A program made the position numbers and the translations under genes. From Novosphingobium sp. FSW06-99 (GTDB taxonomy: Bacteria > Pseudomonadota > Alphaproteobacteria > Sphingomonadales > Sphingomonadaceae), in the NCBI RefSeq assembly GCF_001519065.1, contig NZ_KQ954262.1:62001-126000 (forward strand): DNA of 64,000 bases. Direction: 5' to 3'. The number at the start of each line of letters is the position of its first letter. Positions within the stretch are counted from its first letter, which is position 1. This document shows positions 52,014 to 61,779 of the stretch, piece by piece. The notes beneath the pieces were generated by a model. The model did no database searches. It saw nothing but the letters and a program-made list of their open reading frames with translations, and was not told the DNA's origin.

Positions 52014-54209
52014 TCAATCACGCCAGGTACGGGCAGGCTCGGTCGCGGTGACCGGTGCCGACAGATGCGCGGCATCGTCTCCCATTGCAAAGCCATAGCG
52101 GCCAGCGTTCAGGTGCCACCCCTTGGCGGTCCAGTCGGCCAACAGGCGCGGATCGATGGTCAGGCTGACCTTGCGGCTTTCACCGGCGGCCAGGTCGACC
52201 CGCTGAAACCCGACCAGGCGCTGTTTGGCCGCGCCGTTGCGGCTGACCAGATAGACTTGCGCCACTGTCGCCCCGGCCCTGGCGCCAGTGTTGGTCACGG
52301 TCAGGCTGGCATGGAGGCCATCGACGGTCAGCCCGCTGCTGGCAAATGTGGTATAGCTGAGGCCATAGCCGAACGGAAACAGCGGCTTTGCCCCGGTGCG
52401 GGCAAACCAGCGATAGCCGACATCTGACCCTTCGATGTCGTAATTGGCCGACAGCCTGGCATCGGGCGTTGGCGGATCACCGGCAAAATTGGGTTCGAGC
52501 GTGGCATAGCCATCGATGTCGTGGCGCGGCAACTGGTCGGTGCCGGCCGGGAACGTCACCGGCAGATGGCCCGAAGGATTGGTCTGGCCGAACAGCACAG
52601 AGGCGATCGCCTCACCCCCGCGCGCGCCGGGATACCATGCCTCCAGCACCGCCGCCGTCTTGTCGAGCCACGGCATCGTCACCGGATTGCCGGTTTCGAG
52701 CACCACGACCGTGTGCGGGTTGGCTGCGGCGACTGCGGCGATCAGCGCGTCCTGTCCTTCGGGCAGCGCCAGATCGGCCTGGTCGAGCCCTTCGGTGGCC
52801 CATTTGGTGGCAAACACGATGACCACATCGGCCTTTCGGGCCTGCGCCACGGCATCGGACAGTTCGTAGCCGTCGCGATAGGTCACGGTGGCGGCGGGGG
52901 CCAGCGCGCGAATCGCCTTGAGCGGCGACGAACGGTGGTATGATCGCGCGGTCAGCGCGGCAAACGGGCCATCCTCGCCCGCCGGGATTGTCAAAGCGGG
53001 GCCGCGATCGCCCTGCACCTGGCTCGATCCGGCGCCCGACATCACACCGACGCTGGCAAAGCCGCCGATCACCACGATGCGTTTGGCGCTGGCCGCCAGC
53101 GGCAGCACGCCCGCATCGTTCTTCAGCAGCACGATGCCCTGTTTGGCCGCATCGAACGCGACATCGCCATCGGCTTTGAAATCGATCGCGCCGCCCGGAT
53201 TGGCCGGATACTTATCGAGCCCACTGGCATAGATCGCGGTCAGCACGCGGGTATCCATGTCGTCGAGACGGCGGGCCACAGCCTTGTCACCGGTAGCAGC
53301 CGCTTCCAGCGTCTTGCCCAGAAACACTGCCGGATCGAGCTGTTCGCCCGATTGCTGATCGAGCCCGTGCAACGCCGCCGCCATGCCCGGCACCGCGCCC
53401 CAGTCGGACATCACAAAGCCGTCCCAGCGCCAGTCCTTTTTCAACACCGTGTTCAACAGCCAGTCGCTGTCGCAGGCGTGCTGGCCGTTGACGACATTGT
53501 AGGCGCACATCACGCTGCCCGGATGGCCGATTTCGATACCGATTTCGAACGCCAGCAGATCGCTTTCGCGCGCCGCCGCCTCACCAATGCGGATATCGAC
53601 GAACTTGCGCCCAGTTTCCTGGCCGTTGAGCGCGAAATGCTTGATCGTCGAAATGATGTGGTTCGACTGGACGCCGTTGATTGCCGCACCGACCAATGTG
53701 CCGGTCAGCAGCGGATCTTCGGACAGATATTCGAACGTGCGCCCGTTGCGCGGATCGCGGGTCAGGTTGGCGCCGCCTGCCAGCAACACGTTGAACCCCT
53801 TGGCGCGCGCTTCGCCGCCGATCATCGCGCCGCCGCGCCGCAGAACCTCGGGGTTCCAGGTTGCCGCCTGGGCAATGCCAGATGGCATCGCGGTCGCACC
53901 ATCGTGACGCAGCCCGCCCACCCATGCCACGCCAAGGCTGGCATCGGTTTCCCTCAGCGCGGGAACACCCAGCCGCGCCACCCCCGCGACATAGCCCGCA
54001 CCGGGAACCGCTTCGGCGGGTACAACCGTGCCGGGAATGAACGGCAGCGGCATGATCCCGTGCGTCAACACCACTTTCTCGTCGGCGGTCATCTGCTGGA
54101 CCGTGGCCGCGGCCCTGGCGCCGGGTGCGGTATCGGCTGTCGCCACATGGGGCATTGCCAAGGCGATCACAGCGGCGGAACAGGGGAATGTCTTGCGTGA
54201 TTTCAACAT
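52014..54209 (-). CDS. GH3 beta-glycosidase, exported
   Basis: The 731-residue protein has a signal peptide (AAVIALAMPHVATA). The GH3 barrel follows with GGANLTRDPRNGRTFEYLSEDP, IKHFALNGQE, and the nucleophile Asp in GFVMSDWGAV. An alpha/beta sandwich carries ETGNPVTMPW, and a fibronectin III-like end has PFGYGLSYTTF. It probably cleaves beta-glucosides or beta-xylosides in the periplasm. It lies 81 bases after kdgK on the same strand, so it may belong to the hexuronate operon and act on the same plant glycan. Confidence 0.9.
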   Translation of the reverse strand: MLKSRKTFPCSAAVIALAMPHVATADTAPGARAAATVQQMTADEKVVLTHGIMPLPFIPGTVVPAEAVPGAGYVAGVARLGVPALRETDASLGVAWVGGLRHDGATAMPSGIAQAATWNPEVLRRGGAMIGGEARAKGFNVLLAGGANLTRDPRNGRTFEYLSEDPLLTGTLVGAAINGVQSNHIISTIKHFALNGQETGRKFVDIRIGEAAARESDLLAFEIGIEIGHPGSVMCAYNVVNGQHACDSDWLLNTVLKKDWRWDGFVMSDWGAVPGMAAALHGLDQQSGEQLDPAVFLGKTLEAAATGDKAVARRLDDMDTRVLTAIYASGLDKYPANPGGAIDFKADGDVAFDAAKQGIVLLKNDAGVLPLAASAKRIVVIGGFASVGVMSGAGSSQVQGDRGPALTIPAGEDGPFAALTARSYHRSSPLKAIRALAPAATVTYRDGYELSDAVAQARKADVVIVFATKWATEGLDQADLALPEGQDALIAAVAAANPHTVVVLETGNPVTMPWLDKTAAVLEAWYPGARGGEAIASVLFGQTNPSGHLPVTFPAGTDQLPRHDIDGYATLEPNFAGDPPTPDARLSANYDIEGSDVGYRWFARTGAKPLFPFGYGLSYTTFASSGLTVDGLHASLTVTNTGARAGATVAQVYLVSRNGAAKQRLVGFQRVDLAAGESRKVSLTIDPRLLADWTAKGWHLNAGRYGFAMGDDAAHLSAPVTATEPARTWRD

Positions 54210-54290
54210 GCTCTCACCGATCCTTCCTGTGGGGATGGCGCAGCTTTCCCAGCATCGTGCCCGGTTCGTCAATCGTGAACTGCCTTCGCC

Positions 54291-55304
54291 CTAGCGGCTG
54301 ACATCGCCCCCCTGCCCGGTAAATGCAGCCAGTTCAGCGGGGCTGATCCGGCAGAAATCGCCAGGAATGGCATGCTTGAGCGCACCAAGCGCAAGCCCGG
54401 TCTGTGCCATCCCGCCAGTATCCTGCCCCAACAACCAGCCATGCAGCACGCCCGCAGCAAAGGCATCGCCGGTGCCGATGCGATCGACGATATCGGTGAT
54501 ATCCAGTGCCTGGGTCTGGTGGCACGCATCGCGGGTGTCGACGCGCGCGGCCAGCCGGTGATGGCTTTGGCTGACTGTCTGGCGCGCGGTCGATGCCATC
54601 AGCCGCAGCCGGGGAAACAGCGCAAAGGCCGCCTCGGCGGCCTCACGCCTGCGTTCGGGGCCGTCGCCCGAAAAGGCCCGCCCCGTCAGCAGCGCCACGT
54701 CGCGGTGCCCGGCGAACAGGATATCGGCCTCGGCCATCAGCCCGTGCATCGCCGCGCGCGGATCACTGTCCCACGCGTTCCACAGCGTTTCGCGGTAATT
54801 GGGATCAAAACTGATCGGCACCCCCGCCCGGCGCGCGGCGGCCATCGCGGCCTGCGCCAGCGCCAGACCGTTGGGGCCAAGCGCGGCGGTGATCCCGCTC
54901 AGATGCAGCAGCCGCGCCCCATCCATCAGCGTGTCGAAATCGAACCGGTCGGGCGCGATCGTCGCAAATGTCGAGCCCGCGCGGTCATAAGTCACGCGTG
55001 AGGCGCGCAGACTGGCGCCGGTTTCCAGCATATAAAGCCCCATCCGTCCGGGCCCGCGCACCACGCCGCGCGTATCGATCCCGCTGGCCAGCAAGGCCGA
55101 CAGCGCGCGATCGCCCAGTGGATTGTCGGGCAAAGCGGTTGCCATGCGACAGGGCCAGCCCAGCGCGCTCAGCGCGACGCCAACATTGGCCTCGGCCCCG
55201 CCGACCACCACCTCAAGGGTTTGCGTATCGGCAAACGGGCGGCCCGCCGGAGTTGCCAGACGCAGCAGCATTTCCCCGAAACAGACGATCGCGCCATCAG
55301 TCAT
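54291..55304 (-). CDS. kdgK: 2-keto-3-deoxygluconate kinase
   Basis: The 337-residue PfkB-family sugar kinase begins IVCFGEMLLRLATPAG, has VVGGAEANVGVALSALG for substrate binding, and DRIGTGDAFAAGVLHG with the catalytic Asp. In this cluster it would phosphorylate KDG from mannonate dehydratase to KDPG. The ATG overlaps the uxuB stop as ATGA. The family also includes fructokinases; neighbours decide the call. Confidence 0.9.
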   Translation of the reverse strand: MTDGAIVCFGEMLLRLATPAGRPFADTQTLEVVVGGAEANVGVALSALGWPCRMATALPDNPLGDRALSALLASGIDTRGVVRGPGRMGLYMLETGASLRASRVTYDRAGSTFATIAPDRFDFDTLMDGARLLHLSGITAALGPNGLALAQAAMAAARRAGVPISFDPNYRETLWNAWDSDPRAAMHGLMAEADILFAGHRDVALLTGRAFSGDGPERRREAAEAAFALFPRLRLMASTARQTVSQSHHRLAARVDTRDACHQTQALDITDIVDRIGTGDAFAAGVLHGWLLGQDTGGMAQTGLALGALKHAIPGDFCRISPAELAAFTGQGGDVSR

Positions 55305-56698
55305 GCCGGAATCCTCAACTTGATCGCCAGCGCGATCGCTTCGCAATCCTGGGCATCGGGAACCCAGTCGCTTTGCAAGATGGCGCCTTTGCCGAATATC
55401 GCCCCGGCGATCGTGGTGGCATCATGCGTATGCCACAGCGCGGCCAGTTCGGCGGCGCGCGGATCATCGACCGGGCCCCAGGCCAGCGCATTGTCGCCCC
55501 GACAATGCGCCAGCCACGCCCCGATGGCGGCCAGGATCGCCGGGCAGCGGCGGCCTTCGCGCTGGTTGGCGGCGAGCGTCGCCAGCCAGCGTTGCGGGAT
55601 CTTCTGGCTGCCATCCATGGCGATCTGGATCAGCCGATGGCCCAGCGCAGGGTTGGCGAACCGTTCGATCAGCGCATGGGCATAGGCCACCAGATCCTGC
55701 CCCGGCGCGGGGTCGAGCACCGGTGCCGCCTCCTGCAGCATCAGCCGCAGCACCAGCGCGCGCAAGGTATCATCGCGGATCGCCTCGTGGACATAGGCAT
55801 AGCCCTGCCGCAGCCCGCAATAGGCCAGCGCCGAATGTGCACCATTGAGCATGCGCAGCTTGGCCGTTTCATAAGGCGCCACGTCGGCGACGATCTGCGC
55901 GCCCACGCTGTCCCACGCTGGGCGCGGGCCCGCAAAACGATCCTCGATCACCCATTGGCTGAACGCCTCGGTCATCACCGCGCCTTTGTCACGGCACCCC
56001 AGCAGCGCAGCGACGGCGTCACGATCAGCCTCGGTCGGCGCGGGCACGATGCGATCGACCATGCTGCCCGGAAAGGTGCAATGCCGCGCGGTCCAATCGG
56101 CCAGATCGCCATCCACTGCCCCCAGAGAGGCCAGCAGCAGGCGCCGCAATTGCCCACCATTGTCAGCCAGATTGTCGCACGACAGCAACGTCAGCCCGCC
56201 CAGCCCCGCCGCGCGCCGCCGCGCCAGCCCGTGGCGCAAATAGCCATAGATGCTGCCCTCGTGCGCCAGTGCCGGATCGAGCCCGTCAGCGGCATCGCGG
56301 CAATAGCCCTTTTCGGTCACCGTGAATGACACGATCTGCGTCGGCGGCGCGGCCAGCAGCGCGATCACTCGCTCGGGCGCATCGGGCGCCACCACCACTT
56401 CGGCCAGCGCGCCGATCACGCGCAGCGCCGTGGTGTCGCCCGCCTGCACCCCCAGCGTATAGAGCCCGTCTTGCGGGTTGAGCTGCGCCGCGACAGCGGG
56501 CGATCGCAGCGAGACCCCGGCGATCATCCAGTCGCCCCCTGCCGCGCCCATTGCCAGATCGGTGTACCATGCCAGATGCGCGCGGGTGAACGCGCCGATC
56601 CCGAAATGCACGATCCCGATCGCGCGCCGCGCGCGGTCATAGCCGGGCAGCGCGGCGCCCTCGATCAACGCCAGCGCGCCGGGGGACAGTCGGGTCAC
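55301..56698 (-). CDS. uxuB: D-mannonate oxidoreductase (fructuronate reductase)
   Basis: The 465-residue protein is of the long-chain mannitol dehydrogenase family: IGIVHFGIGAFTRAHLAWYTD near the start (NAD site), VSFTVTEKGYCRD, LSCDNLADNGGQLR, and KLRMLNGAHSALAYCG with the catalytic lysine region. It reduces D-fructuronate to D-mannonate. It begins at GTG 56698, overlapping the uxaC stop; a 36-residue extension into uxaC is an artefact. The position between uxaC and kdgK supports UxuB over mannitol dehydrogenase. Confidence 0.92.
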   Translation of the reverse strand: MTRLSPGALALIEGAALPGYDRARRAIGIVHFGIGAFTRAHLAWYTDLAMGAAGGDWMIAGVSLRSPAVAAQLNPQDGLYTLGVQAGDTTALRVIGALAEVVVAPDAPERVIALLAAPPTQIVSFTVTEKGYCRDAADGLDPALAHEGSIYGYLRHGLARRRAAGLGGLTLLSCDNLADNGGQLRRLLLASLGAVDGDLADWTARHCTFPGSMVDRIVPAPTEADRDAVAALLGCRDKGAVMTEAFSQWVIEDRFAGPRPAWDSVGAQIVADVAPYETAKLRMLNGAHSALAYCGLRQGYAYVHEAIRDDTLRALVLRLMLQEAAPVLDPAPGQDLVAYAHALIERFANPALGHRLIQIAMDGSQKIPQRWLATLAANQREGRRCPAILAAIGAWLAHCRGDNALAWGPVDDPRAAELAALWHTHDATTIAGAIFGKGAILQSDWVPDAQDCEAIALAIKLRIPA

Positions 56699-58113
56699 AG
56701 CTTGTAGGCCCGCTTCGCCAGACCATAGGCCAGTTCGTGCGCCAGTTCGGCGGCTTCCCAGTCGGCCAGCCGGTGCTCGATCACCAGCCGCGCCAGAAAA
56801 CCGCAATCGATCCGCCGCGCCATGTCGTGCCGCGCCGGGATCGACAGCAGCGCGCGCGTGTCGTCGTTGAACCCGACGGTGTTGTAAAATCCGGCAGTTT
56901 CGGTGGTAGCCTCGCGAAACCGGCGCATGCCTTCGGGACTGTCATGGAACCACCAGGCCGGGCCGAGTTTGAGGCACGGATAATGCCCGGCGAGCGGGGC
57001 CAGTTCGCGGGCATAGACGCTCTCGTCGAGCGTAAACAGGATGATCGACAGATCGGGCGCGCTGCCGTGGCGATCGAGCAGCGGTTTGAGCGCATGGACA
57101 TAGTCGGTGCGCATCGGAATGTCGGCGCCCTTGTCGCGCCCCATCGCGGCAAACAGCGCGGCGTTGTGGTTACGGAAACTGCCCGGATGGATCTGCATGA
57201 CCAGGCCGTCATCGCAGCTCATTGTCGCCATTTCGGTCAGCATCTGCGCGCGGAACAGTTCGGCCTCTGTCGGGGTGAACACTCCGCGCACCACGCGGTC
57301 GAACAGCGCCGCCGCCTCGCCCCGCGGCAGATCGGCGGTCTGCGCGGTGGGATGGCCGTGATCGGTGCTGGTCGCGCCATGCGCGGCAAAGAACGCGCGG
57401 CGCTGGCGATGCGCGGCCAGATAGCCCGGCCAGGTCAGGCAATCCTCGCCGGTCAATTCGCCAAGGCGATCGAGATTGGCGCGAAACCCTTCAAATTCGG
57501 GATCGATCACTGGATCGGGGCGATAGGCGGTGACCACCCGGCCCGCCCATACCCCGGCCTGGTTGTCCGCCCTGATGCGGGCGTGGTGCCGCAGGCTGTC
57601 GAGCGGGCTTTCGGTGGTGGCGATGACCTCGATCCCGAACCGGTCGATCAACGCACGTGGACGAAACGCTGGCGTCGCCAGCGCATCGGTGATCGTGTCG
57701 AAATAGCGGCCTGCCGTCGTGGCATCGAGCGCCTCGGTCAGGCCGAACACTTCGACAAACACCCAGTCGAGCCACATCCGCGACGGGGTGCCGCGAAACA
57801 GGTGCCAGTGATCAGCCAGAATGCGCCAGGCCGCGCGCGGGTCATACCCTGCCCGTGCCGGGCCAACCCCCAGCGCACCAAGCGCCACGCCTTGCGAATA
57901 GAGCATGCGAAACACGTAGTGATCGGGCCGCAGCAACAAGTCGGTGGCATCGCCCAGCGGCGCATTGTCGGCATACCACGCCGGATCGGTGTGCCCGTGC
58001 GGACTGATGATCGGCAGATCGGCCACACTGGCGTGCAAGGCGCGCGCCAGTGTGCGGGTGGCAGGATCGGCGGGAAACAGACGGTCGGGATGCAAGGCAA
58101 GCGGGCGCGACAT
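56695..58113 (-). CDS. uxaC: Glucuronate isomerase
   Basis: The 472-residue protein matches UxaC over its length: ISPHGHTDPAWYADN with metal-binding His residues, DHYVFRMLYSQG, IATTESPLDSLRHH, MQIHPGSFRNHN, and CLKLGPAWWFHDSPEGMRRFRE. It isomerises D-glucuronate to D-fructuronate (and galacturonate to tagaturonate). It is the first gene after the GntR regulator, with a 16-base gap, and heads the minus-strand uxaC-uxuB-kdgK operon. Confidence 0.95.
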   Translation of the reverse strand: MSRPLALHPDRLFPADPATRTLARALHASVADLPIISPHGHTDPAWYADNAPLGDATDLLLRPDHYVFRMLYSQGVALGALGVGPARAGYDPRAAWRILADHWHLFRGTPSRMWLDWVFVEVFGLTEALDATTAGRYFDTITDALATPAFRPRALIDRFGIEVIATTESPLDSLRHHARIRADNQAGVWAGRVVTAYRPDPVIDPEFEGFRANLDRLGELTGEDCLTWPGYLAAHRQRRAFFAAHGATSTDHGHPTAQTADLPRGEAAALFDRVVRGVFTPTEAELFRAQMLTEMATMSCDDGLVMQIHPGSFRNHNAALFAAMGRDKGADIPMRTDYVHALKPLLDRHGSAPDLSIILFTLDESVYARELAPLAGHYPCLKLGPAWWFHDSPEGMRRFREATTETAGFYNTVGFNDDTRALLSIPARHDMARRIDCGFLARLVIEHRLADWEAAELAHELAYGLAKRAYKL

Positions 58114-58129
58114 GAAGGACTTTCCTGGT

Positions 58130-58897
58130 CTAACCGGTGGTGCGGGTATAGCGGTCGCGCTTGGCCTGGGCGGCGCGGCGGGCTTCCTCGATGGCTTTTT
58201 CTTCGGTGGCGAACAGCAGGCTGTCGAGCACGGCGGCCAGATGCGCGCGCATCGCGGCGCGCGCGGCCACCGGATCGTGATCGCGCAAGGCGTTCAGCAC
58301 GGCGGTGTGCTCCTCGACCACCGGCTTGATATTGGCGCGGCGCGCCTTTTCGTGCAGCAGCGCGCTTTCGGGCGAGACCGCGCGCAGATCCCACAGCCGC
58401 TCGATCGCCTCGAACATCGCGGTGTTGCGCGTCGCCTTGGCAATCGCCAGGTGGAACGCGCGGTCGGCCTGTTCGGTGCCGTGCTGGCTCTGGTTTTCGC
58501 GATCGATTTCCTCGACCAGCCGTTCGAGTTCGGCCAGGCCGTCCTCGGTGATCTGCGTCGCGGCCAGCGCGGCGGATTCGCCTTCGAACAGCAGGCGCGC
58601 CTCGGTCAGTTCGAACGCGGTGATGTTGAAGCCAGGAATGTCGTGCTTGCCCGGCAGGCGCTTGACATAAGCGCCCGATCCGATGCGCACTTCGACCAGC
58701 CCCTGCACTTCGAGCGCGATCATCGCTTCGCGCACGGTCGGCCGCGACACGCTGAACTGCACCGACAATTCGCGTTCGGCGGGCAACCGGTCGCCCGGCG
58801 CGTAACGGCCCGAATTCAGCTCGGCAATGATCCTGCGGGCAAGATCCTGATAGAGCCGATCCTGGGTATGGCCATGGGAGGCAGAACCTTCAGTCAT
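58130..58897 (-). CDS. GntR/FadR-type regulator of hexuronate genes
   Basis: The 255-residue protein has a GntR winged helix (DLARRIIAELNSGRYAPGDRLPAERELSVQFSVSRPTVREAMIALE) and a C-terminal FCD domain (AERAFHLAIAKATRN-like helix, HTAVLNALRDHD). It resembles ExuR/UxuR regulators. It is colinear with uxaC and divergent from manD. The intervening 112 bases contain an ACTTGAC/GTCAAGT inverted repeat. I infer repression relieved by a hexuronate. The start is ATG 58897; an extension to 58963 crosses the operator. Confidence 0.9.
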   Translation of the reverse strand: MTEGSASHGHTQDRLYQDLARRIIAELNSGRYAPGDRLPAERELSVQFSVSRPTVREAMIALEVQGLVEVRIGSGAYVKRLPGKHDIPGFNITAFELTEARLLFEGESAALAATQITEDGLAELERLVEEIDRENQSQHGTEQADRAFHLAIAKATRNTAMFEAIERLWDLRAVSPESALLHEKARRANIKPVVEEHTAVLNALRDHDPVAARAAMRAHLAAVLDSLLFATEEKAIEEARRAAQAKRDRYTRTTG

Positions 58898-58935
58898 GAG
58901 GTGTCTTTCAAAAAATGGCCTTACCAGTTTGATGA

Positions 58936-58965
58936 ACTTGACAGGCCAAATAAAATTGGTCAAGT
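58936..58965. promoter_or_regulatory. Putative GntR operator with overlapping promoter elements
   Basis: ACTTGAC (58936) and GTCAAGT (58959) are perfect inverted arms around a 16-base AT-rich core that itself has CCAAAT/ATTGG. The arms contain -35-like TTGACA (plus strand) and TTGACC (minus strand). The location between GntR and manD suits a shared control element. Confidence 0.5.
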
Positions 58966-59009
58966 ACCTTGTCTAGCACATGCCGACCAATCCGGGAACC
59001 ATTCACCCC

Positions 59010-60218
59010 ATGAAGATTACCTCTGCCCGCGTGATCGTGACTTGTCCGGGGCGCAACTTCGTGACCCTGAAGATCGAGACCAGCGAGGGTGTCTACGGCA
59101 TCGGCGATGCCACGCTCAATGGCCGGGAAAAGGCGGTGGTCAGCTATCTTGAGGATCACGTGATCCCCTGCCTGATCGGCATGGACCCGCGCAATTCCGA
59201 GGATATCTGGCAATATCTCTATCGCGGTGCCTATTGGCGGCGCGGCCCGGTGACGATGCGCGCGATCGCCGCGGTCGATGTGGCGTTGTGGGATATCAAG
59301 GCGAAGCTGGCGGGCATGCCGCTCTATCAATTGCTCGGCGGGCGCAGCCGCGACGGCGTGATGGTCTATGGTCATGCCAATGGCGGCGACATTGCCGAAA
59401 CCGTCGAGGCGGTGGGCCAGTATATCGACATGGGCTACAAGGCGATCCGTGCGCAGACCGGCATTCCCGGCATCAAGGACGCCTATGGCGTGGGGCGCGG
59501 CAAGCTCTATTACGAACCCGCCGACGCCGCGCTACCCTCGGTAACCGGCTGGGACACGCGCAAGGCGCTGAACCATGTGCCAAAGCTGTTCGAAAAGCTG
59601 CGCGAGACGTATGGTTTCGACCATCACCTGCTGCACGACGGGCACCATCGCTACAGCCCGACCGAAGCAGCGCAACTGGGCAAGGCGCTGGAGCCCTTTT
59701 CGCTGTTCTGGCTGGAAGACGTGACGCCTGCGGAAAACCAGGAAGCGTTCAGGCTGATCCGCCAGCACACCACCACGCCGCTGGCGGTGGGCGAGATCTT
59801 CAATTCGATCTGGGACGCCAAGGACCTGATCCAGAACCAGTTGATCGACTATATCCGCGCGACCATCGTCGGCGCCGGCGGGATCACGCATCTGCGCCGC
59901 ATTGCCGATCTGGCCAGCCTGTACCAGATCCGCACCGGCTGCCACGGCGCGACCGACCTGTCGCCGGTAACAATGGGCACCGCGCTGCATTTCGACACGT
60001 GGGTGCCCAATTTCGGCATCCAGGAATATATGCGCCACAGCGAAGCGACCGATGCGGTGTTCCCGCACGACTATCACTTCGACAAGGGGATGCTGTTTGT
60101 CGGCGACACCCCCGGTCACGGTGTCGACATCGACGAGAAACTGGCTGCGCAATATCCCTACAAGCCTGCCTATCTGCCAGTCGCCCGGCTTGAAGACGGA
60201 ACAATGTGGAACTGGTGA
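59010..60218 (+). CDS. manD: D-mannonate dehydratase, enolase superfamily
   Basis: The protein is 402 residues from the ATG at 59010, the same length as the structurally characterised Novosphingobium aromaticivorans ManD, and it follows my recollection of that sequence nearly throughout. The catalytic residues fall at the same numbers: Arg147, Tyr159, Asp210, His212, then WLED, GEIF and GCHGATD. It dehydrates D-mannonate to KDG. An in-frame ATG at 58980 would add ten residues and is less likely. It is divergent from GntR and followed 23 bases later by GH79. Confidence 0.95.
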   Translation: MKITSARVIVTCPGRNFVTLKIETSEGVYGIGDATLNGREKAVVSYLEDHVIPCLIGMDPRNSEDIWQYLYRGAYWRRGPVTMRAIAAVDVALWDIKAKLAGMPLYQLLGGRSRDGVMVYGHANGGDIAETVEAVGQYIDMGYKAIRAQTGIPGIKDAYGVGRGKLYYEPADAALPSVTGWDTRKALNHVPKLFEKLRETYGFDHHLLHDGHHRYSPTEAAQLGKALEPFSLFWLEDVTPAENQEAFRLIRQHTTTPLAVGEIFNSIWDAKDLIQNQLIDYIRATIVGAGGITHLRRIADLASLYQIRTGCHGATDLSPVTMGTALHFDTWVPNFGIQEYMRHSEATDAVFPHDYHFDKGMLFVGDTPGHGVDIDEKLAAQYPYKPAYLPVARLEDGTMWNW

Positions 60219-60241
60219 GCGACCTTTCGGGAGAGGGTATA

Positions 60242-61756
60242 ATGACATATCGGATCAAGATCGGCCTGCTGGCCGCAACCAGCCTGCTGATCGGGGCAAC
60301 CACGCCCGCAAAACCGTTGCATCTGGCAACATTGGCCAAAGTCGCGCAAGTCGACGAGCGCTATCAATCCTACAATATCGAGATGGTCGAAGTGACCGGT
60401 GGCCGGTTCTGGGCGCCCTATGGCGGCCCGGCGGACGAACGCTATCGCCAGCGTCCGCCGCTCGACCTGACCAACCCGCGCCTGATCGCCTTTGCCCGAA
60501 ATCTCGGCCCCGCCTATATGCGGGTCAGCGGGACCTGGTCCAACAACACTTATCTACCGGCGGCGGGTGAAACCGTCACCGCACCGCCGCCGGGTTTCAA
60601 GCAAGTGCTGCAGCGCCGGCAATGGCAGACGGTGGTGGCATTTTCGAAGGCGGTCGATGCTCCGCTGGTCACCAGTTTTGCGGTGAGCACGGGCGTGCGC
60701 GGCGCCGACGGACGCTGGCAGCCGACCCAGGCACAGCGACTGGTCGATCTGACCAACGAACTGGGCGGCACGCTGGCAGCGGCGGAAATGTTCAACGAAC
60801 CGAATATGCCCAGCCTCGCGCAGCCGATGCCGCCAACCTATAACGCGGCGGATTATGGCGCGGATTTCCGCATTTTCCGCGACTGGGCGCGCAAGGCCGT
60901 GCCGGGCATGCGCCTGCTCGGCACCGGCGCTGCAGGTGAAGCGACGATGATGAAGGATCCCCCGGCCGCGCTCGGGCCCCAGATTGCCAGCGCCGATATC
61001 CTGGCCGCCAATCCGAACAGCCTCGATGCGCTGTCCTACCATTTCTATGGCACTGTCTCGCAACGCTGCGCCGCGCAGAACATCGGCGTGGCGCGCAAGG
61101 ACGAGGCGCTGTCGTCCGCGTGGCTCGACCGGACGCTGATCGATTATGCCTATTACGCGCATTTGCGCGACACGTATGAGCCGGGCAAGCCGATCTGGAA
61201 CACCGAAACCGCACAGGCGGCGTGCGGCGGCAGCCCCTGGGCGGCAACCTTTCTCGACAGCTTCCGCTATCTGAACCAGCTTGGCGCGCTGGCGCAAAAG
61301 GGCGTGCAAGTGGTGATGCACAACACGCTTGCCACCTCGGACTATGCCCTGCTCGATCGCGACACGATGACCGCGCGGCCCAATTACTGGGCGGCGGTGC
61401 TGTGGCACCGCGTGATGGGCCGGGTAGTGCTGGCCGCACCGTCTTCGCCGTCGCCCCGGTTGCGGCTCTATGCGCAATGCCTGCGCGGGGTCAGCGGCGG
61501 GGTCGGCGTGATGGCGCTCAACACCGGCACCACGGCACAGACGCTGCCGATCGGCGGCGCCTTGCAGGCCTGGGTGATGCGCGGCGCCACCGTCGATGCC
61601 GGCACGATCACGGTCAATGGCCAAACCCCGGCGATGGAGGCCAACGGCACGCTGACCGGGCTTGCCCCGGCCAAGGTGCAGGGCCGCGTCACCGTACCGG
61701 GCCAGGCGATCGCGTTCATCGCCGCACCCCACGCCGACAACCCGGCGTGCCGCTGA
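60242..61756 (+). CDS. GH79 heparanase-like beta-glucuronidase, exported
   Basis: The 504-residue protein has a signal peptide (IGLLAATSLLIGATTPA). It has heparanase-like features: SYNIEMVEVTGGRFW, RVSGTWSNNTY, the acid/base Glu in EMFNEPNMP, YHFYG, and the nucleophile Glu in IWNTETAQAACGG followed by a 'LDSFRYLNQLGALAQKGVQVVMHNTL' segment that parallels human heparanase. GH79 enzymes release glucuronic or 4-O-methylglucuronic acid. Neighbouring glucuronate genes fit this. GGAGAGGG precedes the ATG at 60242. Confidence 0.85.
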   Translation: MTYRIKIGLLAATSLLIGATTPAKPLHLATLAKVAQVDERYQSYNIEMVEVTGGRFWAPYGGPADERYRQRPPLDLTNPRLIAFARNLGPAYMRVSGTWSNNTYLPAAGETVTAPPPGFKQVLQRRQWQTVVAFSKAVDAPLVTSFAVSTGVRGADGRWQPTQAQRLVDLTNELGGTLAAAEMFNEPNMPSLAQPMPPTYNAADYGADFRIFRDWARKAVPGMRLLGTGAAGEATMMKDPPAALGPQIASADILAANPNSLDALSYHFYGTVSQRCAAQNIGVARKDEALSSAWLDRTLIDYAYYAHLRDTYEPGKPIWNTETAQAACGGSPWAATFLDSFRYLNQLGALAQKGVQVVMHNTLATSDYALLDRDTMTARPNYWAAVLWHRVMGRVVLAAPSSPSPRLRLYAQCLRGVSGGVGVMALNTGTTAQTLPIGGALQAWVMRGATVDAGTITVNGQTPAMEANGTLTGLAPAKVQGRVTVPGQAIAFIAAPHADNPACR

Positions 61757-61779
61757 ACCCGGCACGTCCAGCGGGCGGG

